Assembly (NCBI GenBank): GCA_902795345.1
Contig: CADBKO010000015.1
Coordinates: forward strand, 1-55,808
Origin: Oscillospiraceae bacterium
Lineage (GTDB): Bacteria > Bacillota > Clostridia > Oscillospirales > Oscillospiraceae
Direction of reading: 5' to 3'
Length of the DNA stretch: 55,808 nucleotides
Both the position numbers and the translations under genes were made by a program. The notes under the pieces were generated by a model that saw nothing but the letters and a program-made list of their open reading frames with translations, searched no databases and had not been told where the DNA came from. Shown here in pieces: positions 15,947-24,816 of this stretch (positions within the stretch are counted from its first letter, which is position 1; each line of letters starts with the position of its first letter).

Positions 15947-17083
15947 TCAGCCCAGGTCCAGGGCGTGGGTGCGGATATACTCCATCACTTTGACATAGGC
16001 CTTGCCGTCCAGGTGCAGGCCGTCCCCGTTCTGGAGGTTCTCCGGCAGCTTGCCGTCCTCCGCCAGGGCCTCGAAGCCGTTGAGGAAGCGGCAGCCCAGC
16101 TCCTCCGCCAGGCTTTCGATCCAGCCGTTGAATTCGCAGATCTTCTCGTTGTTGATCAGGGACTGGTATTCATAGCTGTCCGCCACGGGGTAGATGGTGT
16201 TGAGGATGATCTCCGTGCCGGGGCTGGCCTCCCAGATGGAGAGCACCAGGTCCCGGTAATGCCCCTTGTAGCTTTCCTCGGTGAAGGCGCCAAAACCGTT
16301 TAGCCCCAGGGTGATGACCAGGATCTCCGGCCGGGACCGTTCGGCGCACTCCGGGATGGAGAGCTTTTCTCCTGTGAGGGAATAGTAGATCTTCGTGGTG
16401 GCATGCTTCGCCAGGTACATATACCCTTCGCTGGTGGTCCAGACCTGGGTGGGGGGACAGAGCTCCGGGTAGCCGTGGCGGTAGTAATAGCCGATGCCGT
16501 AGGTGGTGCACTCTCCCAGGAAGATGATCTTGTCCAGGTATTCCCGGCCCGCGTCCTCCGTCTCCGTCAGCCGGGCCTTGCCCGGGTCGAAGCGGGTGCG
16601 CAGATACACCGTGCGGGTCACGTCGTCATAGTCCACGCGGAAGCCCAGGGCGTCCCCCAGGTCCCGCAGCCGGAAATAGTTGGAGCCGTCGATGTTCCAG
16701 GCGCCGAGCTCGCTGTGCTCCACCCCGTCGATCACCACGGGCTGGACGCTGCGCCATACCTCCTCCGGCTGCTCCGGGGCCGGCGCCAGCTCGCCGCCGA
16801 TGGGGGCATATTCCGCCCCGCGGCGGATCACCACCGCATCCCGCTCCGTGTCGTAGTCCACGGAGAAGCGGCTGCCGGTGTCCGTCAGCAGCATGGCCAG
16901 ATCCCGCAGCTTGAAATAGTTGGAGCCGTCGATGTTATAGCCCGGGCAGGAGACCGCCGAGCCGTTGACCTTCAGGGTCTGGGTGCTCAGCTGCATGTCC
17001 GTTTCCCCGGCGCCCAGCGCCGGAAGGGACAGGACCAGGGCGAGCAGCGTCAGGCAGGCCAGGACGCGAAAGCGCTTCTTCAC
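15947..17083 (-). CDS. Secreted stalk-domain protein with SGNH/GDSL-like hydrolase fold (nucleophile Ser replaced by Cys)
   Basis: The GTG start overlaps the dapA stop (GTGA) and has a GGGAGGAGG site. The 378-residue protein has a signal peptide (cut after LPALGA), two copper-amine-oxidase-N-like stalk motifs (NIDGSNYFKLRDLA and NIDGSNYFRLRDLG), and an SGNH-like domain from about residue 180. Block I, normally G-D/E-S-T-T, reads FLGECTTYG with C192 (TGC codon) at the nucleophile position. Block III is present as ITLGLNGFG, and block V as DGLHLD with the expected Asp and His. It probably acts on cell-wall or surface polysaccharide esters, if active. Confidence 0.75.
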   Translation of the reverse strand: MKKRFRVLACLTLLALVLSLPALGAGETDMQLSTQTLKVNGSAVSCPGYNIDGSNYFKLRDLAMLLTDTGSRFSVDYDTERDAVVIRRGAEYAPIGGELAPAPEQPEEVWRSVQPVVIDGVEHSELGAWNIDGSNYFRLRDLGDALGFRVDYDDVTRTVYLRTRFDPGKARLTETEDAGREYLDKIIFLGECTTYGIGYYYRHGYPELCPPTQVWTTSEGYMYLAKHATTKIYYSLTGEKLSIPECAERSRPEILVITLGLNGFGAFTEESYKGHYRDLVLSIWEASPGTEIILNTIYPVADSYEYQSLINNEKICEFNGWIESLAEELGCRFLNGFEALAEDGKLPENLQNGDGLHLDGKAYVKVMEYIRTHALDLG

Positions 17084-17967
17084 AGCAGGCCCTCCTCCCG
17101 CATCAGGGCATACAGCTTTTCCCTGTGGGCGTCCTCCATGGGGGTCAGGGGCATACGCAGGAAATCCTCGCAGAAGCCCATGGCGGACATGGCAGCCTTG
17201 GCGGGGATGGGGTTGACTTCGCTGAACAGGGCGTGGATCAGGGGCAGGTAGCGGAGCTGCAGGGCCGTGGCCCCCGCCGTGTCCCCCTCCAGATACAGAT
17301 GGCACATGCGACTCGTCTCCGCCGGAAGGAGGTTACTCAGCACGGAGATGACCCCCTTGCCCCCCAGGGAGAGGATGGGCAGGGTCTGGTCGTCGTTGCC
17401 GGAATAGAGGTCCAGCTTCCCCGCCGTCAGGGCGGCGGTGGTGGCGATCTTGGAGATGTCGCTGCTGGCCTCCTTGATGGCGGCGATGTTCTCATGCTCC
17501 GCCAGGCGGGCATAGGTCTCCGGCTCGATGTTCACCCCCGTGCGGGAAGGCACGTTATAGAGGACGATGGGCTTCGTCACCGCGTCTGCGATCATGTTGT
17601 ACATCTTGATGAGCCCGTTCTGGGTGGCCTTGATGTAATAGGGGGTCACCACCAGCAGCCCGTCGGCCCCCACCTGGCAGGCATACTGGCTCATGCTGAT
17701 GGAGACGCTGGTCTCGTTAGAGCCGGTGCCCGCGATCATGGGCACCCGGCCCGCGATGCGCTCGGCCGAGTAGCGCAGCACCTCCTTGTGCTCCGCGATG
17801 GTGAGGGTCTTGCCCTCCCCGGTGCTGCCCGCGATGACCAGGGCGTCGATGCCCTTTTCGATCTGCCAGTCGATGAGCCTGCCCAGGGCCTCGTAGTCCA
17901 CCCCCGCCGGGGTGGTGGGGGTGATGAGGGCCGTAGCCGCCCCGGTAAAGATCGGTTTCTTCGTCAT
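17080..17967 (-). CDS. dapA: 4-hydroxy-tetrahydrodipicolinate synthase
   Basis: The 295-residue protein starts at the ATG behind AGGAGG; an in-frame ATG 30 bases upstream lacks a site. It catalyses condensation of pyruvate with aspartate-semialdehyde, the first committed step of diaminopimelate/lysine synthesis, in the cytoplasm. The Schiff-base lysine is K165 (AAIKEAS). Y137 and R142 (LYNVPSRTG) and the AGSTGEGKTLT loop (S48-T49 where many DapA have T-T) are visible. It lies between an M28 peptidase and the SGNH protein. No other lysine gene is present, so it may be a secondary paralogue of the pyruvate-aldolase superfamily. Confidence 0.88.
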   Translation of the reverse strand: MTKKPIFTGAATALITPTTPAGVDYEALGRLIDWQIEKGIDALVIAGSTGEGKTLTIAEHKEVLRYSAERIAGRVPMIAGTGSNETSVSISMSQYACQVGADGLLVVTPYYIKATQNGLIKMYNMIADAVTKPIVLYNVPSRTGVNIEPETYARLAEHENIAAIKEASSDISKIATTAALTAGKLDLYSGNDDQTLPILSLGGKGVISVLSNLLPAETSRMCHLYLEGDTAGATALQLRYLPLIHALFSEVNPIPAKAAMSAMGFCEDFLRMPLTPMEDAHREKLYALMREEGLL

Positions 17968-18052
17968 AACGAATCCTCCTGATTCCTGATACTTCATACT
18001 TCCAAATCCCCATTATACCCGCTTCTGCGGGCGCTTGCAACTTATCGCGGGC

Positions 18053-19285
18053 TTATTCCCCCTTGCGCTTGCGGTAGAGGTATTCGTCGATCTGCCTGCG
18101 CAGCTTTTCCGGGATGGTCCGGGCCACGGGGCAGAGGGCCGCGCAGGCCATCCGCCGGGTCAGTTCCGTGATGAAGGCGCAGTCCTTTGCCAGCTGGGGC
18201 ATGCTCAGCACATCCTGCCGGTCATAGCGCACATGGATGGGGGCGACCTTCTCCGAGGCCAGCCGGGCCAGGGAAAGAGCGGGCACGCCCTTGTCCGCGA
18301 AGCTGGTGGAATCGCTGGAATAGACCCCGGTGCTTGCCTCCACGGGGAAGCCCAGCTCCGCCCCCATATAGCCCAGGTAGTGGGGCAGCTTGTCCTCCGC
18401 TGTGGCGCAGGCGATGAATTTGCCCATGGCGGAGCCGATCATGTCCAGGTTTATGTTCAGCACGGCCTGTTCCAGCTCCTTTTCGTGGGCGTCGGCATAG
18501 GCCTTGGAGCCCAGGAGCCCCCGCTCCTCGCTGCCGCAGAATACGAAGCGCAGGCCGTAATTCCGCTCTGTGTCCTTCAGGGCCTCCATCACCCACAGGA
18601 GCCCGACGCAGCCGGTCATGTTGTCATAGGCCCCGTGGGAATGGGAGGTGGTGTCGTAGTGGGCGGTGAGGACGATCCATTCCTCCCGCTTCCCCGGCAG
18701 CTCGGCGACCACGTTATGGGACTTGCCCTCGTATTCCCGCTGCCGTACCGTGATGCGCACCTGCTTTGTCCCGGTCTTCACCAGCTGCAGGGCCGTTTCC
18801 GCGTGGAGCATGGCGCAGAGGACCTTCCGCTCCTCCCCCACCACCAGGGCCCGCAGGTCCCGTTCCTCGATGTCCCGGTCCGGGGTGTGGAGGCTGCCGC
18901 ACTGGAAGAGGATGCCCCTGGCGCCCGCCTTCATCAGATCCTGATAGACGAAATGGTTCACCCCCATGCTGTCCACCAGCACGATCTTGTCCTTCGCCCC
19001 GGCGATGGAAACCGGGTCCAGCCCCGGCATGTAGTAAAGCTCCCCCTCCGCGCTGCCGCTGCCGCAGCAGCTCAGGCCCTTGCAGGGGACGCTTTTGCCG
19101 TCGGCCAGCACCTCCGCGGCCTCGATCTCCCCCATGGGGACGGAAAATTCCTCCAGCCAGGCTTTGACCCCCAGGGCCTCGCAGCGGCCCAGCAGGTATT
19201 CCGCCGCCTGCTTCTCCCCGGGGGTGCCGCTGCGGCGGACGTAATCCGTGTCGTCAAAAATGCGTTTCAGTTCCGAGAGTTCCAT
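18053..19285 (-). CDS. M28 family zinc aminopeptidase with PA-like insert
   Basis: This 410-residue protein has the M28 co-catalytic zinc motifs: TAHYDT (His), GAYDNMTG (bridging Asp), GSEERGLLGS (catalytic Glu pair), NLDMIGS (Asp) and the last ligand in APIHVRYDR. An N-terminal segment (residues 90-170) resembles the protease-associated domain. No signal peptide is seen, so it is probably cytoplasmic and trims imported peptides. It starts 14 bases after the M42 peptidase stop with a good AAGGAG site, forming an operon of two aminopeptidases and dapA. Confidence 0.88.
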   Translation of the reverse strand: MELSELKRIFDDTDYVRRSGTPGEKQAAEYLLGRCEALGVKAWLEEFSVPMGEIEAAEVLADGKSVPCKGLSCCGSGSAEGELYYMPGLDPVSIAGAKDKIVLVDSMGVNHFVYQDLMKAGARGILFQCGSLHTPDRDIEERDLRALVVGEERKVLCAMLHAETALQLVKTGTKQVRITVRQREYEGKSHNVVAELPGKREEWIVLTAHYDTTSHSHGAYDNMTGCVGLLWVMEALKDTERNYGLRFVFCGSEERGLLGSKAYADAHEKELEQAVLNINLDMIGSAMGKFIACATAEDKLPHYLGYMGAELGFPVEASTGVYSSDSTSFADKGVPALSLARLASEKVAPIHVRYDRQDVLSMPQLAKDCAFITELTRRMACAALCPVARTIPEKLRRQIDEYLYRKRKGE

Positions 19286-19299
19286 GGCGTTCTCCTTTC

Positions 19300-20349
19300 T
19301 CAGGACCGCATAAGATAGGCCGTCAGCAGCTTATAGGTGTTCTCCAGCCCCGCCATGTGGGTCCGCTCGTAGCCGTGGCTGTTGGCGGTGCCGGGGCCGA
19401 TGGCGGCGTGGCGGATGTCGTAGCCCGCCAGCAGGGAGGGGTCGCAGTCGGTGCCGTAGTGGGGGGTGAAGATGTCCATAACGAAGTCGATCCCCCCGTC
19501 GATGGCGGTCCGGCGCAGTTCACTCGTCATGCCCCAGTGGTAGGGGAAGCGGGAATCCTTGGCGAAGATGCTGACCTTCCTTTCGTCGGAAGTCTGGTCC
19601 GGCCCCGTGGGGGCGATGTCCAGGGCCAGCATATCCTCCACGTCCTCCGGCAGCACGGTGGTGCCGTGGCCGATCTCCTCGTAGAAGGCGAAGTAGGCGT
19701 AGACCTTCCGGGGCAGGCTGAGAGAGCTGTCCTTCAGGGCCTTCATGGCCGTCAGCAGCACGGCGGCGGGGGCCTTGTCGTCCAGGAAGCGGGATTTGAC
19801 GTAGTCTCCCGCAAGGGTGAAGCGGGGCTCCAGGGCGATCATGTCCCCGGTGGTCACGCCCAGGGCTTCCGTGTCCGTATCGGAGCGCACGTCCTCGTCC
19901 AGCACCACGCAGACATTGGTGCGGAAATCCCCCGGCGTGGCGCGCAGCTCCTCCTCCGTCACATGGATGGAATTGGGGGTGCGGCAGACCGTCCCGGTAT
20001 AGGTTTTCCCGTCCCGGGTGTGGACGCGCACGTTCTCCGTGACGCAGTAGAAGGGGTAGAGGCCCCCCACGGGGCAGACGTTCAGGGTGCCGTCCGGGTT
20101 CACCTTCCGCACCATGAGGCCGATGTCGTCCAGGTGGGCGGTGACGGCCAGGGCCTCCCCCTCGCCCCCCAGGTGGGCGATGACGCCTCCCTTCCGGGTG
20201 ACGCGGTAGGGGTAGCCCAGCTCGTCCAGCATTTTGCAGAGCAGGGCCTGCATTTCTTCATATTGCCCGGTGGTGCTGTCCACGGCGATGAGCTGCCGGA
20301 AATAGTTCAGGCAGGTTTCCCGGTCAAAGGCGGGGAAGGCTTGTGACAT
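19300..20349 (-). CDS. M42 family aminopeptidase
   Basis: I place the start at MSQAFPAFD (349 residues); an alternative ATG 9 bases upstream is possible. Metal ligands and the catalytic pair of the M42 (PepA/FrvX-type) family are visible: TAHLDDIG, KSRFLDDKA, FYEEIGHGT, LALDIAP and SHGYERTH. These cytoplasmic dodecameric enzymes release N-terminal residues from peptides. It is the first gene of the leftward operon M42 - M28 - dapA - SGNH and is divergent from the B12-riboswitch operon, which encodes a peptide-type importer. Confidence 0.9.
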   Translation of the reverse strand: MSQAFPAFDRETCLNYFRQLIAVDSTTGQYEEMQALLCKMLDELGYPYRVTRKGGVIAHLGGEGEALAVTAHLDDIGLMVRKVNPDGTLNVCPVGGLYPFYCVTENVRVHTRDGKTYTGTVCRTPNSIHVTEEELRATPGDFRTNVCVVLDEDVRSDTDTEALGVTTGDMIALEPRFTLAGDYVKSRFLDDKAPAAVLLTAMKALKDSSLSLPRKVYAYFAFYEEIGHGTTVLPEDVEDMLALDIAPTGPDQTSDERKVSIFAKDSRFPYHWGMTSELRRTAIDGGIDFVMDIFTPHYGTDCDPSLLAGYDIRHAAIGPGTANSHGYERTHMAGLENTYKLLTAYLMRS

Positions 20350-20380
20350 GGGGATCATCCTTTCTGTTTTCTTATTTCCA

Positions 20381-20409
20381 ATGATACGATTTCCGGCAGA
20401 GATTTGCAA
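20381..20409 (-). promoter_or_regulatory. Promoter of the peptidase-dapA operon
   Basis: Read leftward, TTGCAA - 17 bp - TATCAT, about 30-60 bases before the M42 start. Confidence 0.6.
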
Positions 20410-20563
20410 TGCTTTCCCGCCCGGGGCGGGAAAGTCCACGGTAAGTTCGTTCCCCCGGCCGTTGACCGAGCCGGGGAGCGGCCCGCGGCCATCCCTCCCG
20501 GGGGGTTGGGGAAAGGGCGGAGATGCAAGGGAAAAGTCCCGGTTGTCTTTAGGCAATTCATCC

Positions 20564-20592
20564 TTGACTTCGGTATTCATTTCTGTTATATT
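20564..20592 (+). promoter_or_regulatory. Promoter of the cobalamin-riboswitch operon
   Basis: TTGACT - 17 bp - TATATT, predicting a transcript start near 20599, some 10-20 bases before the riboswitch. Confidence 0.7.
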
Positions 20593-20610
20593 GCATGGCG
20601 AAAAGTGAAG

Positions 20611-20778
20611 AAACGCCGCAGGTGACCTCCCCCACGGGGGAGGCTGAATAAGGAAGCGGGTGAGAATCCCGCACGGAGCCGCCGCTGTATTTGGCGAGCC
20701 GAAGCCACGATGTCACTGGCCCTCGGGCTGGGAAGACGGCTTAGGCGACGACCCATAAGCCAGAAGACTTGCCTGCAT
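20611..20778 (+). promoter_or_regulatory. Cobalamin (adenosylcobalamin-type) riboswitch
   Basis: The conserved core is easy to read: GCAGGTG at the 5' side of P1, the stem CCTCCCCC/GGGGGAGG, GCGGGTGAGAATCCCGCACGG, GCCGCTGTAT, GAAGCCACGATGTCACTGG (B12-box-like), GGGAAGACGGC, and AAGCCAGAAGACTTGCCTGC closing P1. Such aptamers bind cobalamin cofactors. With a terminator downstream (20878-20912) the expected logic is termination when the cofactor is abundant. That normally marks B12 uptake, synthesis or B12-independent alternatives. Confidence 0.93.
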
Positions 20779-20877
20779 CGCGTTGCACCCCTCTCCACGG
20801 ACCTTTGGAGCATGGGCGCCCCGGGGAACCACGCTGCTTATGCGTGGGTTTATCCCCATTCAGGCTGCTGAAAACGG

Positions 20878-20912
20878 ACTGCTGCCGCATCATATGCGGG
20901 AGCAGTTTTTTA
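20878..20912 (+). terminator. Riboswitch expression-platform terminator
   Basis: The stem ACTGCT-CCGCAT / ATGCGG-AGCAGT (one bulge, CAT loop) is followed directly by TTTTTT. It lies 100 bases after the aptamer. Confidence 0.8.
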
Positions 20913-20916
20913 TTTC

Positions 20917-21062
20917 CGGCAGCACCGCACGATCCTTCCGATTTTGTGCGCGCCCGTGCTTTTTCCTGTCCCTTTCGCGGCTCGCGGCCCCCGGCTGCGC
21001 CGTGATCCCCGGGGGAGTTGCGGGCCGCAGCGGGAGGCGGCGGTGCTGCCGTTTCTTTTTTT
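20917..21062 (+). terminator. Second, long-range terminator candidate in the riboswitch leader
   Basis: A perfect 12-bp inverted repeat (CGGCAGCACCGC at 20917-20928, its complement at 21040-21051) closes a 111-base loop and runs into a TTTCTTTTTTT tract. It would be a second control point between riboswitch and first gene. It could also be coincidental. Confidence 0.45.
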
Positions 21063-21106
21063 GCTTTTCCCGAGACTGGCGAGACTGGACGGAAAGGGAG
21101 AAAACC

Positions 21107-22123
21107 ATGGAGAATTGGACGATCTTCGGCGAGACCCTGAAGCCGGGGGAAATGCGGCGCACGACGCTGCGCATCCCCATGGGCGGCCTGCCCAACCATG
21201 GCGCGCTGCGTCCGGCGGAGGACAGAGCCGGGGACTATGAGATGCCCATGTTCCTCCTGAACGGAGGGAAGGAGGGCAAGACGGTGCTGATCTCCGCCAG
21301 CATCCACAGCGGAGAGTATGCGGGCGTCCCCGCGGTGATCCGCGCCGGGCGGGAGCTGGACCCGGAGAAGCTCTGCGGCCGGCTGATCCTTCTGCCCTGC
21401 GTGAATACCAGCGGCTTCTGGGACCTGAGCCATGCCCTGGTGCCGGAGAACGGCTCCAACCTCAACCGCACCTATCCCGGCGACGCCGGGGGCGGCGTGG
21501 GGGAGCGGATCAAGGCCTTTTTCGTCCGGGAGATATTCCCCCGGCTGGATTTCATGCTGGATCTCCACGGAGGCAGCGTGGCGGAAAAGATGACCCCCCT
21601 GATCTTCTATCCCAAGGCGGAGAAGGTGACGAAGGTCTCCCTGGCCGCCGCCCGGGCCACGGGGGTGGAGGTCCTGGTGGCCTCCGACGCCGACAACGGG
21701 CAATACAGCTACGCCGCCAATTTCCTGGACGTCCCCGGCATGCTGCTGGAGCGGGGCGGCGGCTTCTACTGCGACAGAGAGTGGCAGGAAGCGGACTACC
21801 GGGACATCCGGCTGCTGCTGGACCACCTGGGCATGTACCCGGCGGAACCTTCCATGGGGGCCGGGACCTGGAAGCACCGGGTCTTCCGGGAGGCGGTCTA
21901 TGTGGATTTCGACGCCTCCGGGCTCTGGTATCCCGCCGTGGAGGTGGACGCTCCGGTGAAGAAGGGGCAGCTCCTGGGCACCCTCCGGGATTTCTACGGG
22001 GAGACGGTGAAGGAATACTACGCCGAAGCCGACGGCCACATCCTCTATCAGACGGAGGGCCTGGCGGTCCGGGAAGGGGATTTCCTGGCGGCCTACGGTC
22101 TCACGGCCTCGGAGACCGACTGA
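21107..22123 (+). CDS. M14-type zinc deacylase/carboxypeptidase (succinylglutamate desuccinylase/aspartoacylase family)
   Basis: The ATG at 21107 has an AAAGGGAG site. The 338-residue cytoplasmic protein carries the AstE/AspA-type zinc site: H and E in SIHSGEYAGV, and the third His in LDLHGGS. A substrate Arg/Asn pair is in NLNRTYPG. The C-terminal beta domain (VDAPVKKGQLLG) resembles the barrel appended to bacterial members. The family cleaves N-acyl amino acids or amides. It is the first gene after a cobalamin riboswitch and is followed by a peptide-type ABC importer. This suggests it processes an imported amide- or peptide-linked compound, possibly a corrinoid side chain or nucleotide loop; that is inference. 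Confidence 0.8.
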   Translation: MENWTIFGETLKPGEMRRTTLRIPMGGLPNHGALRPAEDRAGDYEMPMFLLNGGKEGKTVLISASIHSGEYAGVPAVIRAGRELDPEKLCGRLILLPCVNTSGFWDLSHALVPENGSNLNRTYPGDAGGGVGERIKAFFVREIFPRLDFMLDLHGGSVAEKMTPLIFYPKAEKVTKVSLAAARATGVEVLVASDADNGQYSYAANFLDVPGMLLERGGGFYCDREWQEADYRDIRLLLDHLGMYPAEPSMGAGTWKHRVFREAVYVDFDASGLWYPAVEVDAPVKKGQLLGTLRDFYGETVKEYYAEADGHILYQTEGLAVREGDFLAAYGLTASETD

Positions 22124-22178
22124 TCTAGCGCGTTCATAACCTCAAGATACAGAACCATCAAGAAGGAAGGAAAATGAA

Positions 22179-23798
22179 ATGAAACGTATCCTCGCACTCA
22201 TCCTCTGCGTCCTGATGCTGGCCGCCCTGATGGCGGGCTGCAGCGGGAAGTCCGGCGGCGGCGAAACGCCCTCCAACCCCAGCTCCGGCAGCGGCGACAA
22301 GCCCGCTCCTGCTGCGGAAAAGACCCTCACCTTCGGCTGCCAGATGTATTCCGACGGCATGATCGCTCCCTGGATGCAGACCAACTGCGCCTGGAACTGC
22401 ATGCGCTACGGCATCAGCGAGAGCCTTTTTGAGTTTGATGACAACAGCCAGCCCATCCCCTGCCTGGCCGAGAGCATCACCAGCTCCGACGACCACCTGA
22501 CCTGGACCATCAAGCTCAAGAGCGGTATCAAGTTCTCTAACGGCGTGGACATGACCGCCAGCAAGGTCAAGTACGCCCTGGACTATGTCCGCGAGAAGGG
22601 CCCCGAAGGCTCCTCCACCCCCCAGAACTTCCTGGAGTTCGAGGCCGTCGTCACCGCTGACGACGCCAACAATACCATCACCATCCAGACCGTCACCCCC
22701 TATGTCAACCTGGCCGGCAACCTGGCGGACCCCGCCATGGCCATCGTGGACTATGAGAGCACCGGCGACAACTACGAAAACGGCATGATCGGCACCGGCC
22801 CCTACATGGTCAAGGAGTTCCATACCCAGGTGGGTTACGACATGGTGAAGAACCCCTACTACCGCAAGCCCGTCCCCTATGACAACGTGAAGATCCTCTT
22901 CATGGGCGACGCTTCCGCCAAGGCCAACGCCCTGCTGGCCGGTCAGATCGACATCGCGGAGAACATCATGAGCGTCTCCGACCTGAAGAAGCTCCAGGAC
23001 GACCCGAACTACACCGTGGAGACCGCCGCCGGCGTGCGCTGCGGCTTCAGCTGGATCAACTTCAACGGCATCCTGGCCAACGACGACCTGCGTCATGCCA
23101 TGCTCATGGCCATCGACTACGACACCATCTGCCATTCCAACACCATCGGCGACCTCTACACCCCCGGCTTCTCCGTCCTGCCCAGCGGCATGGGCTACGG
23201 CTACGAGACCCTGAATAACCCCTGGAAGTACGATCCCGAAGGCGCCAAGGCCCTGCTGGACAAGGCCGGCATCGTGGACACCAACGGCAACGGCATCCGG
23301 GAGCTGGACGGCCAGGACATCTACCTCCGCTACGTCTCCTATGAGAACCGCCTGCTCAACGACTTCTCCGACGCCCACACCCAGTATCTCAGCAAGGTCG
23401 GCATCGGCGTGAAGAGCGACTACGGCTCCTCCGACGACCAGTGGACCAAGCTGGTGGCCGGCGAATACGACCTGAACAACAACAACTGGAACCACATGAT
23501 CGCCGGCTCCCCCTACACCTATCTGGGCAACTGGTGCAGCGAGAACGAGGCGGACTACTGCTTCTATCACAACGACGAATACAACAAGCTCTACAAGCAG
23601 CTGGAGAACGAGCTGGATCCCGCGGTGCGTCTTGACCTGCTCAAGAAGATGCAGCAGATCCTCATCGACGACGGCGTTGCCATCGTGGACGGCTACTACA
23701 ACAGCTGCATGATCTGGAACAACAAGACCGTGGCCACCGCCCACATCCGGCCCAACGACTACTACTGGGTCACCGTGGACATCACCCCGGTCGGCTGA
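22179..23798 (+). CDS. Peptide/nickel/corrinoid-type ABC transporter solute-binding lipoprotein (DppA/OppA family)
   Basis: The 539-residue protein has a lipoprotein signal (lipobox LMAGC) and a Gly/Ser/Pro linker, followed by a cluster C (SBP family 5) fold. The family signature is around DHLTWTIKLKSGIKFSNGVD, and the hinge regions are near GTGPYMVKEF and KMQQILIDDGVAI. It captures substrate outside the cell and delivers it to the two permeases that follow. Members bind peptides, Ni, haem or opines, so substrate calls from sequence are unsafe. AGGAAGG precedes the start. A hairpin after its stop may keep its mRNA more abundant than the permease mRNA. Confidence 0.88.
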   Translation: MKRILALILCVLMLAALMAGCSGKSGGGETPSNPSSGSGDKPAPAAEKTLTFGCQMYSDGMIAPWMQTNCAWNCMRYGISESLFEFDDNSQPIPCLAESITSSDDHLTWTIKLKSGIKFSNGVDMTASKVKYALDYVREKGPEGSSTPQNFLEFEAVVTADDANNTITIQTVTPYVNLAGNLADPAMAIVDYESTGDNYENGMIGTGPYMVKEFHTQVGYDMVKNPYYRKPVPYDNVKILFMGDASAKANALLAGQIDIAENIMSVSDLKKLQDDPNYTVETAAGVRCGFSWINFNGILANDDLRHAMLMAIDYDTICHSNTIGDLYTPGFSVLPSGMGYGYETLNNPWKYDPEGAKALLDKAGIVDTNGNGIRELDGQDIYLRYVSYENRLLNDFSDAHTQYLSKVGIGVKSDYGSSDDQWTKLVAGEYDLNNNNWNHMIAGSPYTYLGNWCSENEADYCFYHNDEYNKLYKQLENELDPAVRLDLLKKMQQILIDDGVAIVDGYYNSCMIWNNKTVATAHIRPNDYYWVTVDITPVG

Positions 23799-23811
23799 TC
23801 GGACACATGCG

Positions 23812-23842
23812 CAGGCGAGGGGGCGAAATGCCTCCTCGCCTG
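23812..23842 (+). repeat. Intercistronic hairpin between binding protein and permease
   Basis: A 9-bp stem (CAGGCGAGG/CCTCGCCTG) with no T-tract lies between the binding-protein stop and the first permease. Hairpins at this position often protect the upstream binding-protein mRNA. Confidence 0.5.
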
Positions 23843-23873
23843 AAGTCCGCTTTTCAAGAAAGGAGGCGGCGAG

Positions 23874-24812
23874 TTGGGCGGAAAACAGCTCGCTTCCAGA
23901 TTGCTGCAAATGCTGATCGTCCTGATCGGCATCAGCTTTCTGACGTTCTTGCTCACTTATCTTTCCCCCGGCGACCCGGTGCGGAATATGTATACCTCCG
24001 CCGGCATCATGCCCACGGAGGAGCTGATCCAGCAGACCCGGGACGAGATGGGGTTCAACGACCCCTTCCTGATGCAGTATTCCCGCTGGATCACCAACTG
24101 TCTCAAGGGGGATTTCGGCAAGTCCTATTCCCTCAATAAGCCGGTGGTGAAGCTGCTGTCGGCCCGTCTGTGGCCCACGCTGAAGCTCACCCTCATGAGC
24201 ATGGTGCTCATGCTCATCGTGGCGGTGCCCCTGGGCGTATTGTCGGCGGTCTACCGCAACAAGCCCATCGATTATATCGTCCGGGCCGTCACCTTCTTCG
24301 GCGTGTCCATCCCCAACTTCTGGGTGGGCCTGCTGCTGATCCTCTATTTCTGCGTCAGGCTGCGGCTGCTGCCGGTGGTCTCCTCCGGCGGCACCTTCAA
24401 GGACCTGCTGCTGCCCGCCGTGACCCTGGCCATCGCCATGTCCGCCAAGTATACCCGGCAGGTGCGCACCGCCGTGCTGGAGGAGCTTTCCTCCGACTAT
24501 GTGGTAGGCGCGCGGGCCCGGGGCGTGAAGGATTCCAAGATCCTCTGGGGCAATGTTTTCCCCAATTCCCTCCTGCCCCTCATCACCATGCTGGGCCTTT
24601 CCGTCGGCTCTCTGCTGGGCGGCACCAGCGTGGTGGAGGTCATCTTCTCCTACCCCGGCCTGGGCAATCTGGCGGTGAACGCCATCACCTCCGCCGACTA
24701 TTTCCTGGTCCAGGGCTACGTCCTCTGGGTCAGCGTCATTTACATGGTGATCAATCTGCTGGTGGACCTCTCGTATAACTACGTCGATCCCCGCATGAGA
24801 CTGAGGCGGTGA
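23874..24812 (+). CDS. ABC transporter permease, DppB/OppB type
   Basis: The start is a TTG (residues MGGKQLASRL), supported by AAGGAGG at the right distance; no ATG fits as well. The 312-residue protein has six membrane helices and the EAA coupling motif (DYVVGARARGVKDSKILWGN). It closely follows the DppB pattern, with a periplasmic loop after helix 1 (LSPGDPVRNMYTSAG). It forms the membrane channel with the next permease and is energised by the two ATPases downstream. Confidence 0.92.
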   Translation: MGGKQLASRLLQMLIVLIGISFLTFLLTYLSPGDPVRNMYTSAGIMPTEELIQQTRDEMGFNDPFLMQYSRWITNCLKGDFGKSYSLNKPVVKLLSARLWPTLKLTLMSMVLMLIVAVPLGVLSAVYRNKPIDYIVRAVTFFGVSIPNFWVGLLLILYFCVRLRLLPVVSSGGTFKDLLLPAVTLAIAMSAKYTRQVRTAVLEELSSDYVVGARARGVKDSKILWGNVFPNSLLPLITMLGLSVGSLLGGTSVVEVIFSYPGLGNLAVNAITSADYFLVQGYVLWVSVIYMVINLLVDLSYNYVDPRMRLRR

Positions 24813-24816
24813 CGAT

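Noticed and set aside
17080..20349. A lysine biosynthesis operon
   Set aside because: Only dapA is present; the other genes are peptidases and a surface protein, so pathway assignment of the operon is not supported.
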